Positions 23,141 to 35,380 are shown, counted from the first letter of the stretch. The stretch is 64,000 nt of DNA from Rhinopithecus roxellana (GCF_007565055.1 NC_044568.1:36731156-36795155), one strand, 5' to 3'. Notes: generated by a model not told the origin, from the sequence alone. Translations and numbers: made by a program.

Positions 23141-25320
23141 TAATAACATAATGTAATGTTTTATTATTGTTTTCATTGGAACCCAAGGTCTTTATATTAT
23201 GCTGACAGCTTTATATTATTATGAGTTAGCCCCAAGTCACCATTTTGAGCCCTTGGTAAAACTAAATTCTCTGTTGCTGTCACTGTCTTTATTTCTTAAG
23301 ATACAAGCAGCATGTCTCATCGCTTTTTCTTTCTTTCTTAATTATCTTTTTGTTAGAAGCAAATAATTCCAGGCTTTGGAACGACAACAAATATCCAAAC
23401 CTGAATACCCTAGAAAGTTTTTAGAAAAGATGCCATAGTTCTTTTGGGATAAAAAAAAAAAAAAATACTCAGAAGAAGTATAATGTCTTCTTTAAATATC
23501 AGCAGAGCTCAAAATTAGACATGCTGAAATGGTGAAAGCTACAAAATGCCAAAGTAGGCCTTACAAGAAATAATGAAAACCCAAAATATAAAGCAAGCTG
23601 TTTAGAAATCGAGTTTTCTATTGCTACGAGGCTTCAGGAAGGGTTAAAGCTGACACGACTACTTCAAGGTGATGAAAAATAAGAGCAGGCCATTTCTTTC
23701 TTTCATTCTTTTCTTCCATCCTTTCCTCATTTCTTCCCTCCCTCCTTTCTGTTCTTCCTTTTATTTTTTGTTTTGACTTTTTGTATATTATTTAAAAATT
23801 TCTCAACATGACTTTAAAAAATCAAAGATGTAGATGACTTATTGATGGAAATGATGCTGAAGACATACCCCACACAATGAGCTGTTAGAGGAGATGCCAT
23901 CAATGACCCTGCCAATCCCAGGGTTTTAAAGACCTTCTGACTTCCAGTCCTGGCATTATCCTCTGTATTTTTCTGCTTATTTAAATGATATAGACAAGTT
24001 AAAAGATATTCTGGCCTTATTTGGGTCTATCATTAAAACAAGTGGGAGTAGACAACGGAAAACTGTGCAACTATTCAAAAGTGTGACGTCAGACTCCCCA
24101 AATAGGAACAAAACAGGCAGAGTATCCAGGTAGAAATAATCAAATATAACCAAAAACCTCTTTTCATTGTCAAATCTTGTGGCTGAAAGTCAAGCTGTGT
24201 CTATGAAGTGAAACTTCAAAGGTAGCATACAACACCATTAAACCTAACCTCCTAAAATGAAAACCAGGTTTCTCTGATCAAGGACATTATTCTTTTATCC
24301 AGAAAGTCACCATGGGAACAATCAGTAAGCAAAATAAAATGCTATCAGAAGTTTAGAACTGTGATTTGAGAAGCAAAGAAGTCCTGCCATTGCTATGCTG
24401 ATTAGGGAGATAAGACAGAAAATTCTTCTAAACTAACTCAAATTATGACAGATAAGACAAGAGACATACATCTTGCATATAGAAGTAACAAATATACTGG
24501 TCAGTAGCATTTGAGGATAACAATTGATAATAACTTTGTTTCCCTAATAGTGAAACATAATTCATGTGTGCTCAATTTATTCAAATCCTCTTGGATAAGA
24601 AAGATAAGGTTTACAATATACTAGACTTAGTGTGAAATCGGACTTTTGTAGATTGTTTTACAATATTTTAAAATGGACTTACACTTCTTTCTTTCATCTA
24701 CTGAGCCTAATTCCAAAAGATGAAAGATGAGGTAAAGGCCAGTATATCACCATGGAAGACAAGCTTCCAAGAGTCCACGATAGACAGGCTGACTTTGGAG
24801 ATCAAAGGAATGGCCTTCAATCTCATAGCTACAGTTGAGGGGATCTGGGGAGGTCATTTCACCCCAACAAACTGAAATGCAAAAGTATATATTCAATGTT
24901 TGTTCAAGTAATATGTGTTGAGCACCACACTTATCCCGTATAATAAAGCACAAGATACTCTCTTATTATGTGATATATCTGACAATCATCTAAGTCTTTC
25001 TCCACAGGAAAAATATATGAGAAGGAAAATTATTAACATTGTTTGATCTTTATTAAATGTGTATGTGAAAAGCAATTACATAATTGTGACATTTGATGAG
25101 AACAGGTCATGATAACCAAAGTTTCCATTCTTCAAAACAGTTACAGCTTCACTGGGCAAACCAGCCACTGAGTTCCTTCTATCTTGTTCTGTCGCCATCT
25201 TCCCTAGGCAATTCCTTGTGTATCTTTCAACGTAATCATAGTTTGAGTCAAAGAAACATGAATAATTCCTTCAAGTAGACAATTTAGCCATAACATCCAG
25301 TGATTAGGTTGTTCTATGTG
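23141..25320. other. Repeat-poor block, no gene seen
   Basis: About 2.2 kb with no Alu, L1 or LTR I can recognise, and no frame with a domain. A pyrimidine-rich run is at 23693-23765 and an A run at 23451-23465. With 25320-25850 it forms the longest stretch of apparently unique sequence in the window. Confidence 0.5.
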
Positions 25321-25464
25321 CTTTTACTGATTTTTTTTTTTCCAGATAAAAGATGAACAGAAAACTGATGATAGTCTTGAGCAATGCATTTCCTCTTCCA
25401 TTCTGACAGCCTGTGTGTCTGGGCACTTGGCTGGGTTTCTGCCGCCTGCATGGAGAATAGAAGC

Positions 25465-25479
25465 ATTTGCATAACAATG
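25465..25479 (-). promoter_or_regulatory. Exact OCT4-SOX2 composite motif
   Basis: The plus strand reads ATTTGCATAACAATG, whose reverse complement CATTGTTATGCAAAT is the canonical SOX2 half-site next to the OCT4 octamer-type half-site with no gap. It lies in repeat-poor sequence. Such sites bind POU and SOX factors in pluripotent cells; occupancy here is unknown. Confidence 0.55.
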
Positions 25480-25524
25480 TGGGCCTTTGAAATGCCTATT
25501 CCAGCTGCTTTTCAGAGAAAGCTT

Positions 25525-25570
25525 ACCCCAGCTGTAGAATGAATGCCTCAATCAAGGCTACAGCTGGGGT
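25525..25570. repeat. Perfect inverted repeat, 13-bp arms
   Basis: accccagctgtag (25525-25537) and ctacagctggggt (25558-25570) are exact reverse complements with a 20-base loop. Confidence 0.9.
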
Positions 25571-25761
25571 CCTCTCAGGAGAATGGAGTCTTCCTGGAAA
25601 AAGAAAGGCCAGAAGGAAGATGTCCTACTGGACCAAAAAATACATCCTTCATTTTGTCAAAGGCCCGACACAATGGGCAAGAATCTACTAAAAGATACTG
25701 AGGTCAACATGCATTGAGGGATAGCTCATTTGCACGTAAATTATAGAGGAAACCCAAGGAA

Positions 25762-25807
25762 ATAACAGAAATGACTGTTGGCAATTTGCAGCAGTCATTT
25801 CTGTTAT
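25762..25807. repeat. Perfect inverted repeat, 15-bp arms
   Basis: ataacagaaatgact (25762-25776) and agtcatttctgttat (25793-25807) are exact reverse complements. Four more pairs, one of them G-U in RNA, extend the stem inward and leave an 8-base loop. Confidence 0.92.
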
Positions 25808-25849
25808 GAAGCAACAAAGGCCTTCGTTTTTCATAATTTTGTTAATGGA

Positions 25850-27300
25850 AAACCAAACTCTATAAAATATTTTTAAAAGGTTTACTCTAAGCCAATACGA
25901 GTGACTGTGGCCCAGAGAAAAATACAAAACTGAGAAGTCTTGAGTAAGTAGTTCCGAGGCAGTCGAGTTACAGTTTGGTTTCATACATTTAAGGGAGCTA
26001 GGAGTTCCTGTCAAAGACATAAACCAATACATGTAAGGTATACATTTGTTGGGTCTGAAAAGGCAGGACATTTCAGTGGGGGCTTACAAGTCATAGGTGG
26101 GTTTTAGGGATTTCTTAGTCGACAGTTGACTAAGAGAGTTTATCTATTGCCTAAAGACCTGAAGTCAGTAGAAAGGAATGCTTGAATAAACAAAATTAGA
26201 TTGGCCAGGTGCAATGGTTCGCGTCTATAATCCCAGCACTTTCAGAGGCCAAAGTAGGCAGATCACTTGAACCCAGGAATTAGAGGTCAGCCTGGGCAAC
26301 ATGAGACCCCCATTTCTACAAAAAAAAAAAAAAAAAATTTAGCTGGGCATGGTGACATGTGCTTGTAGTCCCAGCTACTCAGGAGGCTGACAGGGGAGTA
26401 TATCTTGAGCCTGAGAAGTTGAGGCTTCAGTAAGCCATCATCATGTCACTGAACTCCAGACTGGCCAACAGAGCAAGAGTTTGCTCAGAAAAAAACATTT
26501 TAAAAGTAAAAAAATAAATAAATAAAAGTAAGAGAGTTGGGAGGACCAAGACTCTTGTTATGTGGATAAAGCCTCAAAGGTCTCAGTCCTCAGAGAGAAG
26601 AGATGGTAAGTGTCTCCTTTCAGAGCTAAAGGTGTCAAGACTCTCAGTTAATCTATTCTTGATCCCAGAAAAGCCTAAAAAGGGAATGCCTGAATGCATT
26701 AATGGTGATTCTCTATAGACATAAATTTCCCCCACAAAAGATGGCTTTGCAGGGCCATTTCAAACTATGTTAAATAAATATATTTTGGGGTAAAGTATAT
26801 TGATTTCTTTCATGATCTGCTATCTTTCCTATGATACTTTACCAAGTCAGGTTGGAAAGTAAGTCATGTTTTACTGGGTTAATTTAAAAGGTCCATTTAA
26901 CAATATTTTATGGTTTGTAGGGTATGACTAAACTCTTGCCTTGCACGGTTTTAGGTCTTAGAAATTATTTATATTTATAATTTTGTATTTTATTGACAAG
27001 GAGTTTTATTAACAGTTTTATTATCTCTATTTTAACCAAAATGCTGGGCAGTTGTGCCTAAACTCCAAAAGGGTGGGGGTATAAGGAACTGTGTCTGACC
27101 TCCTTTCTTATCATGGCTAGGGACCAGGAATTCAGTTTTTAAGGATTTTTGGGGTCCCCCTGGCCATGAGGGGTTCCACTCAGTCAGTTGCAGGGTTTAA
27201 GATTTTTACATTGGTTTACAACTTTTTGCATTTACATACAAAAGCAGTGGGTTCATTTATTTTGATAAAATGGTAGCTCTTCAGTGGGTTTAATTTCATG
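25850..27300. repeat. Old LTR-like sequence split by an AluJ
   Basis: Blocks at about 25880-26190 (ggtttactctaagcca, gtctgaaaaggcaggaca) and 26530-27290 (aaagatggctttgcagggcc, aactccaaaagggtgggggt, gacctcctttcttatcatgg) resemble parts of a known primate LTR family in one order, interrupted by the Alu at 26203. I cannot name the family or fix its ends. Confidence 0.4.
26203..26497 (+). mobile_element. AluJ, full length
   Basis: ggccaggtgcaatggttcgc to gcaagagtttgctcag, with an 18-base A run in the central linker (26321-26338) and a diverged (aaat) tail. Confidence 0.83.
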
Positions 27301-28033
27301 TGGTATATATGTACTGATGTTTTTGAGATAGAAGAAGCCAGACTCAACACAGGCACAAAACAGGAATAAATTTAGTCACATAGGAAAAAGAAAAGTAAAT
27401 AATGGAGAAAGTATATGCCAAGATACAAATTCAGAAATATATAATGAGTTTTTATTTTTATTAAATGAGAAAATGATGGATCATAGACATCCAAAAACCT
27501 GAATTTAAATGCCAGGTAATAAATAAAAATGAAATTTAATTCCAACTGATATAAGTACTTAGAGTAAATTTTCGTTTACATAGAAATGTTTAGGCATTAA
27601 TTTTTGAACTACTATTATCCTGTGAAAAGAGACAAATACATTCTATTGAAGATAAAGTAGCAAAAACCCTGAGCTGAATGAACTCAATTGTCAGTTCTAC
27701 TTTAATCAACAAGAAAAGTGTTTCTCAAATTTTGGTGTGCATAGGATGACATAGGAATCTTGTTAAAATAGATTCTGAGTCATTAAGTCTGGGGTCAGAA
27801 GAACCCAAGTTTCTGCTGTTCCATCAAGTGCCTAAGCAAGGTTGATAGTGCTAATCCACAAACCACACTTTAAATAGCAAAGAACTAGATTACTCTCTTC
27901 ATTAAATTATAATATAAACATAAAATAGTTCAATTTTTCAGAAAAATATCTATAAAACATTAGAACAAGAGATATATAAAACTGTCAGCTTCTAAATCAT
28001 ATACTTATTAGAAGAAAGGTTATCTATGAGGAC
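27301..28033. other. No gene seen
   Basis: AT-rich sequence up to the LTR7 target site. No nameable repeat. Confidence 0.45.
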
Positions 28034-28400
28034 TATCAGACCTCCAAGCCCAAGCCTGCACTTATACATCCAGATTGCCTGAAGCAACTGAAGAATCACA
28101 AAAGAAGTGAAAATGGGCAGTTCCTGCCTTAACCGATGACATTACCTTGTGAAATTCCTTCTCCTGGCTCAGAAGCTCCTCCACTGAGCACCTTGTGACC
28201 CCCGCCCCTGTCCACAAGAGAACAACCCCCTTTGACTGTAATTTTCCACTACTCACCCAAATCCTATAAAACTTCCCCACCCCTAACTCCCTTTGCTGAC
28301 TCCTTTTTCAGACTCAGCCCACCTGCACCCAGGTGATTAAAAAGCTTTATTGCTCACCCAAAGCCTGTTTGGTGGTCTCTTCACACGGACGTGTGTGACG
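28034..28400 (+). repeat. Solo LTR7 (HERV-H LTR)
   Basis: 367 bp following LTR7 throughout: gcctgaagcaactgaagaat, gttcctgcctt, cctataaaacttccccac (TATA box near 28264) and the final ggtggtctcttcacacggac. The 5-bp target duplication aggac is perfect (28029-28033 and 28401-28405). The usual TG...CA ends have mutated to TA...CG. The usual AATAAA has become gattaaaaagc at about 28337. HERV-H LTRs are known enhancers and promoters in primate pluripotent cells; this copy is visibly aged. The 72-codon antisense frame is an artefact. Confidence 0.93.
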
Positions 28401-28499
28401 AGGACCTAAATTAAGATATAATGACACAGAATAAGGATATTTATCCCATTTTCCCAGAAGCAGAAGTCTGAGATAAACAAAAAGTAAAATAAAAGAATG

Positions 28500-28975
28500 A
28501 GTAAGGCAGCACTATTTTCAAGAGCAAAGACATAGAGTCAATCTAGGTGCCTATCAACAGTGGTTTGGATAAAGAAAATGTGGTTTATATACACCATGAA
28601 ATACTACACAGCCATGAAAATTAATAAAATCATGTCCTCTGCAGCAACATGAATGCAGATCAGATGGAGGCCATTATGCTAAGCAAATTAATGCAGGAAC
28701 AGAAAATCAAATACTACATGTTTTCTCTTATAAGTGGGAGCTAAATATTAGGTACACAAGGACATAAAGATAGGAATGATAGATACTGGGGACTACTAGA
28801 AGGCGGATAGAGAGGCCAGGGGAGCTGGAAAACTACCTATTGGGTACTACGGTAATTACGTGGGTGATGGGATCATTCATATCCCAAACCTCAGTGTTAC
28901 ACAATAAATCCATGTAACAAACTGTACATCTACCTCCTGAGTCTAAAATAAATGTTAAAATTTAAAAACTGAATA
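28500..28975 (+). mobile_element. L1 3' fragment (primate L1)
   Basis: Ends of ORF2 and 3' UTR: tacaccatgaaatactacac, cttataagtgggagctaaat, gtgggtgatgggatcatt, then an A-rich end. 5' truncated. Confidence 0.85.
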
Positions 28976-29399
28976 ATTGAATGATTAACAAGAGGAAATA
29001 TTTAGATTTAATTATTCAAATTATTATAGCAACTTCATTAAATATGCAAATTAAATTAGTTCAATACGAGATAGAACTTAAAAGTAATGCAGAATCATTG
29101 GGCAGACTTTTGTAAATTAGAAAAGAGATTTATACATCATTTCATTTTGTGTGGCCAAAATTGATGTCATTTGCTGAGTGTATAGAAGAAAGAAAAATAT
29201 CAGAAAATTCTGTGATGAAATGCTTCTATTATATTCCAGCATATTTATGGGAATAATGCTTCATTCTCCTAAAAATAATGTGAACTTGATTTCATCTGCC
29301 CTGAGTTTTTCCCTTGGCTACTGAATCCCTGTGTAGCAACTCCCTCCTCCTCCAAACCATCCCTCATGTAAATGTCTTCCTTTTGCCTCCTCTCACTTA
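28976..29399. other. No gene seen
   Basis: AT-rich sequence without a nameable repeat. Confidence 0.4.
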
Positions 29400-29545
29400 T
29401 CTTTTCAAAAAGCAGAACAATTGACGTATAATTTACATACTATGACACTTACATACACAATTATTTTTAAAAATATTTAGAGAGTTGTACAACCATCATG
29501 CTAAAGCAATTTTAGAATGTTTCCAATACTCAAAAAAGATCTCTG
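29400..29545 (+). mobile_element. L1M 3' UTR fragment
   Basis: gagagttgtacaaccatcat followed by caattttagaatgtttcc matches a common L1M 3' UTR segment. Confidence 0.55.
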
Positions 29546-30338
29546 GATTTTTTTATTGAAACAATTCTAGAGGATACAATTCAGTCAAACAAATCAAGAA
29601 CTACTATCCCTTGCCCTCACACATTAAGTAAGAAAGATAAAACAAAGCAAAAATAAAAAGCCAAAATAGTCTTTGAGATCAAGGCCCATAAATTTCTCAA
29701 ATTAGGTGCAACTATGGTAAAGTAGTACTGGACTATTAGACTAAGCCATCTGGTATAATTTCTGATCTTCTTTCAAGTGTTTACAGGGGCTTCTCAGCTC
29801 TTAAGATGTAACAGAGTGGAAAGAAAGGTGAATAGCATTACCTATACACACTCAGTAAAATGAAGAAAGAAGTGGTGAGTGTATAAGCCAGAATCTGTAA
29901 TTACAAGTGACAGAAACTCATTATGAACATACATTGCTAGAAGGGAATATGTTGGTTCAGGTAGCTGGGAAATGGAGGAGTGTCTAGTTCCAGGAATGGC
30001 TGCATCCAGGATCTTAAACAATGTAACCAGGGCTTTACCTCTATCTAATGGCTTTACTTTCTTTTCAGTATTGGCCTTATTTTTTGGCTGTATGTGTTCC
30101 AACTGTTAGGAAGAACAGCTTCCTATGGTGTTAAGACTACATTTTAGAAATGATGATCCAGCAATAATAGAGGATTTGGAACACTTAATTCCATGTATTT
30201 ATGTCACATATCAGGAAACGAGAAAATTTTAACCTTATATTAGTCATATGCACAACAGCTTAATGGGATAACTGACAGTTCCTCACACATCATGAAATGT
30301 GGTTGTAGTAGTTCTCCAATAGAAAGGATTATTGGGGT
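29546..30338. other. No gene seen; possible ancient repeat at 29885-30110
   Basis: 29885-30110 (aattacaagtgacagaaact, then caggaatggctgcatccagg) resembles an old interspersed element that I cannot name. The 86-codon minus-strand frame there is not a gene. Confidence 0.4.
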
Positions 30339-30352
30339 AAAAACACACTGTG

Positions 30353-30680
30353 GGCTGGGCGCAGTAGCTCATGCCTGGAATCACAGTACTTTGGGCAGTC
30401 AAGGTGGGCAGATCATGAGATCAGGAGTTTGAGACCAGCCTGGTCAATATGGTGAAACCCCCCCTCCCCCGTCTCTACTAAAAAAAATACAAAAAATTAG
30501 CCAGGCGTGATGGTGCACACCCATAATCCCGGCTACTAGGGAGGCTGAGGCAGGAGAATCGCTTGAACCCCGGAGGCAGAGGTTGCAGTGAGCCGAGATT
30601 GCACCATTGCACTCCAGCCTGGGCAACAGAGCAAGAATCTGTCTCGAGAAAAACAAACAAAACAACATTAAAAAAAAACA
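30353..30680 (+). mobile_element. AluS with perfect target duplication
   Basis: Full-length Alu. The 14-bp duplication aaaaacacactgtg occurs at 30339-30352 and 30681-30694. A short run of c's (30458-30469) expands the left-arm end. Confidence 0.92.
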
Positions 30681-30694
30681 AAAAACACACTGTG

Positions 30695-32434
30695 AATTCT
30701 ATAAATGCATCAAACTCTAAACATTCCTAATACCCTCAGATAATAGGACTTTGCATGCGTATGGGTACAGGGTATGACTACTCCTTTTTTGTGGCCTCAT
30801 CATTCCTTTAATACCCTGTGGAAATCTCCCTAGTTTATATTTTTCTAAAGGAAGAAGATTCTTCCCTTTTGAATCCATGATTATCATACTGGCATTTATC
30901 ACCGTATTTGTGCAAACACTTGGGGGAAATGTCAAAAGAGGAGTGTGTATGTAGGTACATGTATGAATGAATGCACACCCACATGCACTCACATACATGT
31001 GCAGGATAGGAATGGTTAGGAGAAGTGAAATAATCTAACATCTGCTGGGCAATTATTATACGTCAAACATATTTCAAGTGGTATGCCTAATTTTCTATGT
31101 ATCTGTTGCTCTACGTAGTTTAGAACTGAGCACTGGCTTCTGATGTTTTAAACAAACCTAGTCCCATTTCCTAAAATAGCTCATGAATCCGTCTCTCCAA
31201 ATCCCAACCCCTTTTGGATATAGATAAGAATACAATTACCCCAGTTAACCTGGATTAATAAACTAGACACATTTTCTCATCCCACCTACCTAAAAGTTTA
31301 ATTGCATGTGTCTTTTAGTTATTTGATAATAGCTAATTTTTAACATAATTGAGCTTCATAAGCAGAGTCTTCTCCATCATCAAATATTAAAGGCCAATTC
31401 ATATTTAACTCACATCAAAAAGATGCCCTTCATATGCAACACACCACACTCACTCTCATGTCTCAGAGAACCCTTCAGGCTACGTATTACTATCCTCTCC
31501 TTTATTTTTTAATTCATCCCTTTTTTCTCTCTCATTTATAAAAATTTGTTTCATTTGCTTGGAAAACTTATTTATATGATAATTTTTTCTTTTCTGCACT
31601 ACAGCCAATGGCATAGTTCACTTAAGTATATACAAGATCTTAAAAATCTTACCCTTTGGAAAAACTTCACCTTTCAGTTACTTTGTGGAAAATTACAAAA
31701 GACTGTCATTGCCTTGATCTCATCAAGGTGGGAAAAAAAACACCCTAAACTAAAAGCCATACCTGTTCTACAAAAGTATCTAAGAAGAGCATATTCCAAT
31801 AACTCTTAATGAAATACATTCCAGAATGGATAAGCCGTTCATAGATCTCTACAGCAAGAAATGCTACAAGTGTTTTATACTTGGAATTTATACCACATAG
31901 AAGCTCCATTTCTGTAGAAAGGAATGCTGGACATTTTTAAATATACTTTAATACAGAAGATTATTTCTTTTTTCTTTTCTTATTTTGTTTTAAAGACAAT
32001 TGTTTAAAAATAAATGTAATGTATTTTGAAATTTAATTTGTAGTAGAAAAAATATATACATATTTTCTACATATGGCTATTACATGTATACTTACATATG
32101 TGAGTAATGACAGCATAAAGAATGGGAGAAGGTAAATAGATGAATTCTGACTTAAGTTTCTTACTTAGTACCTGAAATAGTATATTATAACTCACATTTT
32201 ACTGTGATAGCTGAAGGGTACATTTTGTAATCCCTAGAGCAAACATTGAAAACAGTGAATAAAAACAAACACATTTTGTGAGAATTGGAATATCTAAAAA
32301 GTCAAGATAGATGAAAAACGTGGAAAGGCAAAAAATGCCAAATGTTGACAATTTTGTCAGGGGCAGCAGTCTCAGCTCAAAACTAGAAATAGTCCAAATT
32401 CTCTTTAATAAGTTGGTAGAAAAAATTGTATTTT
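30695..32434. other. No gene seen
   Basis: AT-rich sequence. Short frames at 30717-31041 (minus, over a cacat-rich stretch), 31546-31809 (plus) and 32199-32501 (minus) show no known domain. Confidence 0.5.
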
Positions 32435-32822
32435 TATTTAATGAGATACTACTCATCAATAAAAATAAATACAATATATGAATGAATCCCAGAAACATCA
32501 CTTTAAGAGTAAGAAACCAAACACAAAGGTATACATATTATTTGATTCCTGTGTATTTAAAAAGGAAAAAAATTAATCTATTTTCATTTATGTCTGTAGA
32601 AACCAGAAGAGTGGTTGCCTCTTGATGCAACTAGTAGTAGCAAAATATTTGTTAATTGACAAGAATTGAATGTGATGGAATGTTCTGGGATTACAGAAAT
32701 GTTCTATACCTTTAATCCTAATTTGAGGTTTGATTACATGGGTATATACATTTGTCAAAACTTAACTGCATGCTTGAGATCTTTGTAATTTTTACTATAC
32801 ATAAATTATTGCTCAATATGTG
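32435..32822 (+). mobile_element. L1M 3' fragment
   Basis: Follows the L1M terminal region: gaaaccagaagagtggttgc, acagaaatgttctatacct, catttgtcaaaacttaactg and an end near ttactatacataaattatt. Confidence 0.65.
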
Positions 32823-32854
32823 TATTTATTTGCATTTATCTTTTATTTATTGGT

Positions 32855-33107
32855 CTGGCTCTTTTTCCCAGACTGGAGTGAAGTGGCATAATCAGGGCTT
32901 ACTGTGGCCTCAACCTCCTGGGCTCAGGTGATCCTCTCAACTCAGCCTCCCAAGTAGCTGGGACTACAGGCGTACACCACCAACCCTGGCTAATGTTAGT
33001 ACATTTAGTGGAGACAATGTTTCACCATCTTGCCCAGGCTGGTCTCAAACTCCTGGGCTCCAGCAATCTGCCCGTCTCAGCCTGAGGCCAGAGCCCCCAC
33101 ACCCAGC
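32855..33107 (-). mobile_element. AluJ, incomplete
   Basis: Minus-strand Alu from cccagactggagtgaagtgg to acacccagcc, diverged, with a deletion near the 5' end (33080-33095). Confidence 0.8.
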
Positions 33108-33162
33108 CCTATATCTATATCTATATCTATATCTATATCTATATCTATATCTATATCTATAT
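33108..33162. repeat. (ATATCT)n microsatellite
   Basis: About nine hexanucleotide units, directly at the 5' end (not the tail) of the AluJ. Confidence 0.95.
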
Positions 33163-33459
33163 TTTTAAAGATGGAAAATGAAAGAAAGAAACATTGCCCT
33201 GGCTCAGCCTCATCTCATCCATTTTCCCCTTTATTTACTGTACTCCAATCTCTAAGTCCTGAGAGCAGGACTTTCATATATGCTATGTTCTTTTTGATGC
33301 TTATACAGCTACTTTTCACATTGCTGGCTCTTTCTTATTTTTCAAACTTCAGATTAATTTTTCCCACTTCAGAGACTTCTTTCCTGGTTACTCAGACAAA
33401 AGTAGAATTATAGAATTCTGTATAAATCCCTCAGTGCATTTATCACATTTTGAAGTTAG

Positions 33460-33460
<1 letters not shown>

Positions 33461-33488
<28 letters not shown>
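33461..33488. repeat. (CA)14 microsatellite
   Basis: Uninterrupted ca units; likely length-variable. Confidence 0.95.
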
Positions 33489-33492
<4 letters not shown>

Positions 33493-33555
33493 GATAAACA
33501 TACATATTTTGCTTATTTTTTATTTTTCTATTTGTTTATTTGTTTATTTTTTATT

Positions 33556-33841
33556 TTTTGAGACGGAGTCTCGCTCTGTCACCCAGGCTGGAGTGCAGTG
33601 GCGCGATCTCGGCTCACTGCAAGCTCTGCCTCCTGGGTTCACGCCATTCTCCTGCCTCAGCCTCCCAATTAGCTGGGACTACAGGCGCCCCCCAAAATAT
33701 CCAGCTAATGTTTTTGTATTTTTAGTAGAGACGGGGTTTCACCATGTTAGCCAGGATGGTCTCGATCTCCTGACCTCGTGATCCGCCCGCCTCGGCCTCT
33801 CAAAGTGCTGAGATAACAGGCGTGAGCCACCGCGCCCGGCT
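33556..33841 (-). mobile_element. AluY, full length
   Basis: gagacggagtctcgctctgt to caccgcgcccggc. Low divergence except a changed stretch ccccccaaaatatccagct near 33690. T-rich sequence precedes it; an approximate duplication tgcttattttttattt / tgcttaatttttaattt flanks it. Confidence 0.88.
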
Positions 33842-35114
33842 GCTTAATTTTTAATTTAATTTCACAGGGACTGTTTGTGTTGTTCACCCTCACAGTGCCT
33901 CTTCCTTCTGTAGTATCTGTTACTTTAGAAAAAGCCAAATGAGCCCTAAGACCGAGGTTCATGGATGACTAACTCAAAGTCATAGGCAAGGGAACCATTC
34001 TCCAAGGTATTTTAAGTCCCTTGAGGATGCCTAGACACTCGCTAAATTGGCAAATATTTAACTGAACTTTGAGTAACCTGGGTTTTCATCTTTGAATCCT
34101 CTTACACTGAGGTAGTCTCAAGAAAAATGAAAGCATATGTCCACATAAAGATCTAGACAGAAATGTTCATATCAGCTCTATCCACAATAGCCGAAAAGTT
34201 CAAACCCCTGTTTAATTTTCAACAGATTGGAAGAAAAGATGTGTCTGTGGATTTGTGTCAGTGTGTGAGAGTTTGTGCCTGTTCTTGTTTGTTTTGGCAG
34301 ACCCTGGGGATGTGGAGCATTGATGAGCTCTACAACATTGGTGACTTGATGCAAATATGAATGAATCAGAATCATATTTTGCAATTTCTCTTAACATTCA
34401 AATCATTTTCCCAATTAGAAAAGAAAAGTGTTTGACAAACTGTATTTGGGCTTCATCAAATTTGCAATGTTTGAAGAACATATCAAGATGTTCGGTGAAA
34501 ATAAACAGCAGCTGGATTTGCCCTTTCCTGCCACACACACAGAGTTTGTTGGAAGCCATTCATAAATCCTTACTGCTCACTGACTCTGGGAACAGATGGC
34601 TCTTGGAGGCCACATTGATGGCCAAGAAATCGTCTCATTATTATCATGGAAAGCATCTTCCACTCTTCATTTAGATGAATGAATGGTGTACTGGTATTTC
34701 TATCCCAAAGAGGTGCTAATTAAAATAGAAGGATTTTCTCATACAAATTAAATCTTGATGAGAATCAGAGCATCACCCAGACTCCAAGATTTCCAGTCTC
34801 CCCTCTTGAGATACTTGAGTTTAATCTCTAATTTTAAATTTCTTATTTGAAACTAGACATGTAGCCCCATCTGTCATCCGACCTTCCAAACATCCATCAT
34901 CAACTATATCACAGATGCTAGAGGAAAAGTGGGAGAGGAACTAGCTCTTATTGAGTGCAAGATCATTTATATGCATTATTACATCTTTTTTACATAAAGA
35001 TGGAAATGCTTTGGCAATAGTGAGTGTATGCAAGCTTTAAGATCAGTTTCAAACTAATTTAAAATTATTTCTGAGTATTTGTTTGGCTATAAAAATAACC
35101 AAAGCAATCTGGCT
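33842..35114. other. No gene seen
   Basis: Unique-looking sequence. A very short L1-like piece (ccacaatagccgaaaagttc) lies at about 34158-34220. The 105-codon frame at 34357-34674 has no recognised domain. Confidence 0.45.
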
Positions 35115-35342
35115 TAATGGAATGAAAATGGACTTTGAAATGCCATTGACCTGGGTTATATTACTAATTCTACCTTTACTAATTGTTTAACCATGAGAAA
35201 ATTCCTTACCTATTAAACATCAAGTTTTTCATTTGTATAATGAGAAAAATAATATTTTTAGTGTTATAACAATTTAATGAGTAGGCATATATGCAAATGC
35301 AAAAAAATGAATCTGGCAGATAATTGGCATTTATTAATACTG
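35115..35342 (+). mobile_element. MIR relic
   Basis: MIR order: ttgacctgggtta, a tttaaccatgagaaaatt block, tcatttgtataatgagaaaa, aatttaatgag and a final cagataattgg block. Confidence 0.55.
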
Positions 35343-35380
35343 AAATGAATCTGGCAGATAATTGGCATTTATTAATACTG
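35305..35380. repeat. Exact 38-bp tandem duplication
   Basis: 35305-35342 and 35343-35380 are identical copies beginning aaatgaatctggcagataat. It covers the last part of the MIR. Confidence 0.95.

Noticed and set aside
33108..33162. Short regular repeats as a CRISPR-like array
   Set aside because: A hexanucleotide microsatellite with no spacers, in a primate genome.
33434..33781. 115-codon plus-strand frame with an HTHTHT start
   Set aside because: It is a (CA)n microsatellite followed by an antisense AluY.
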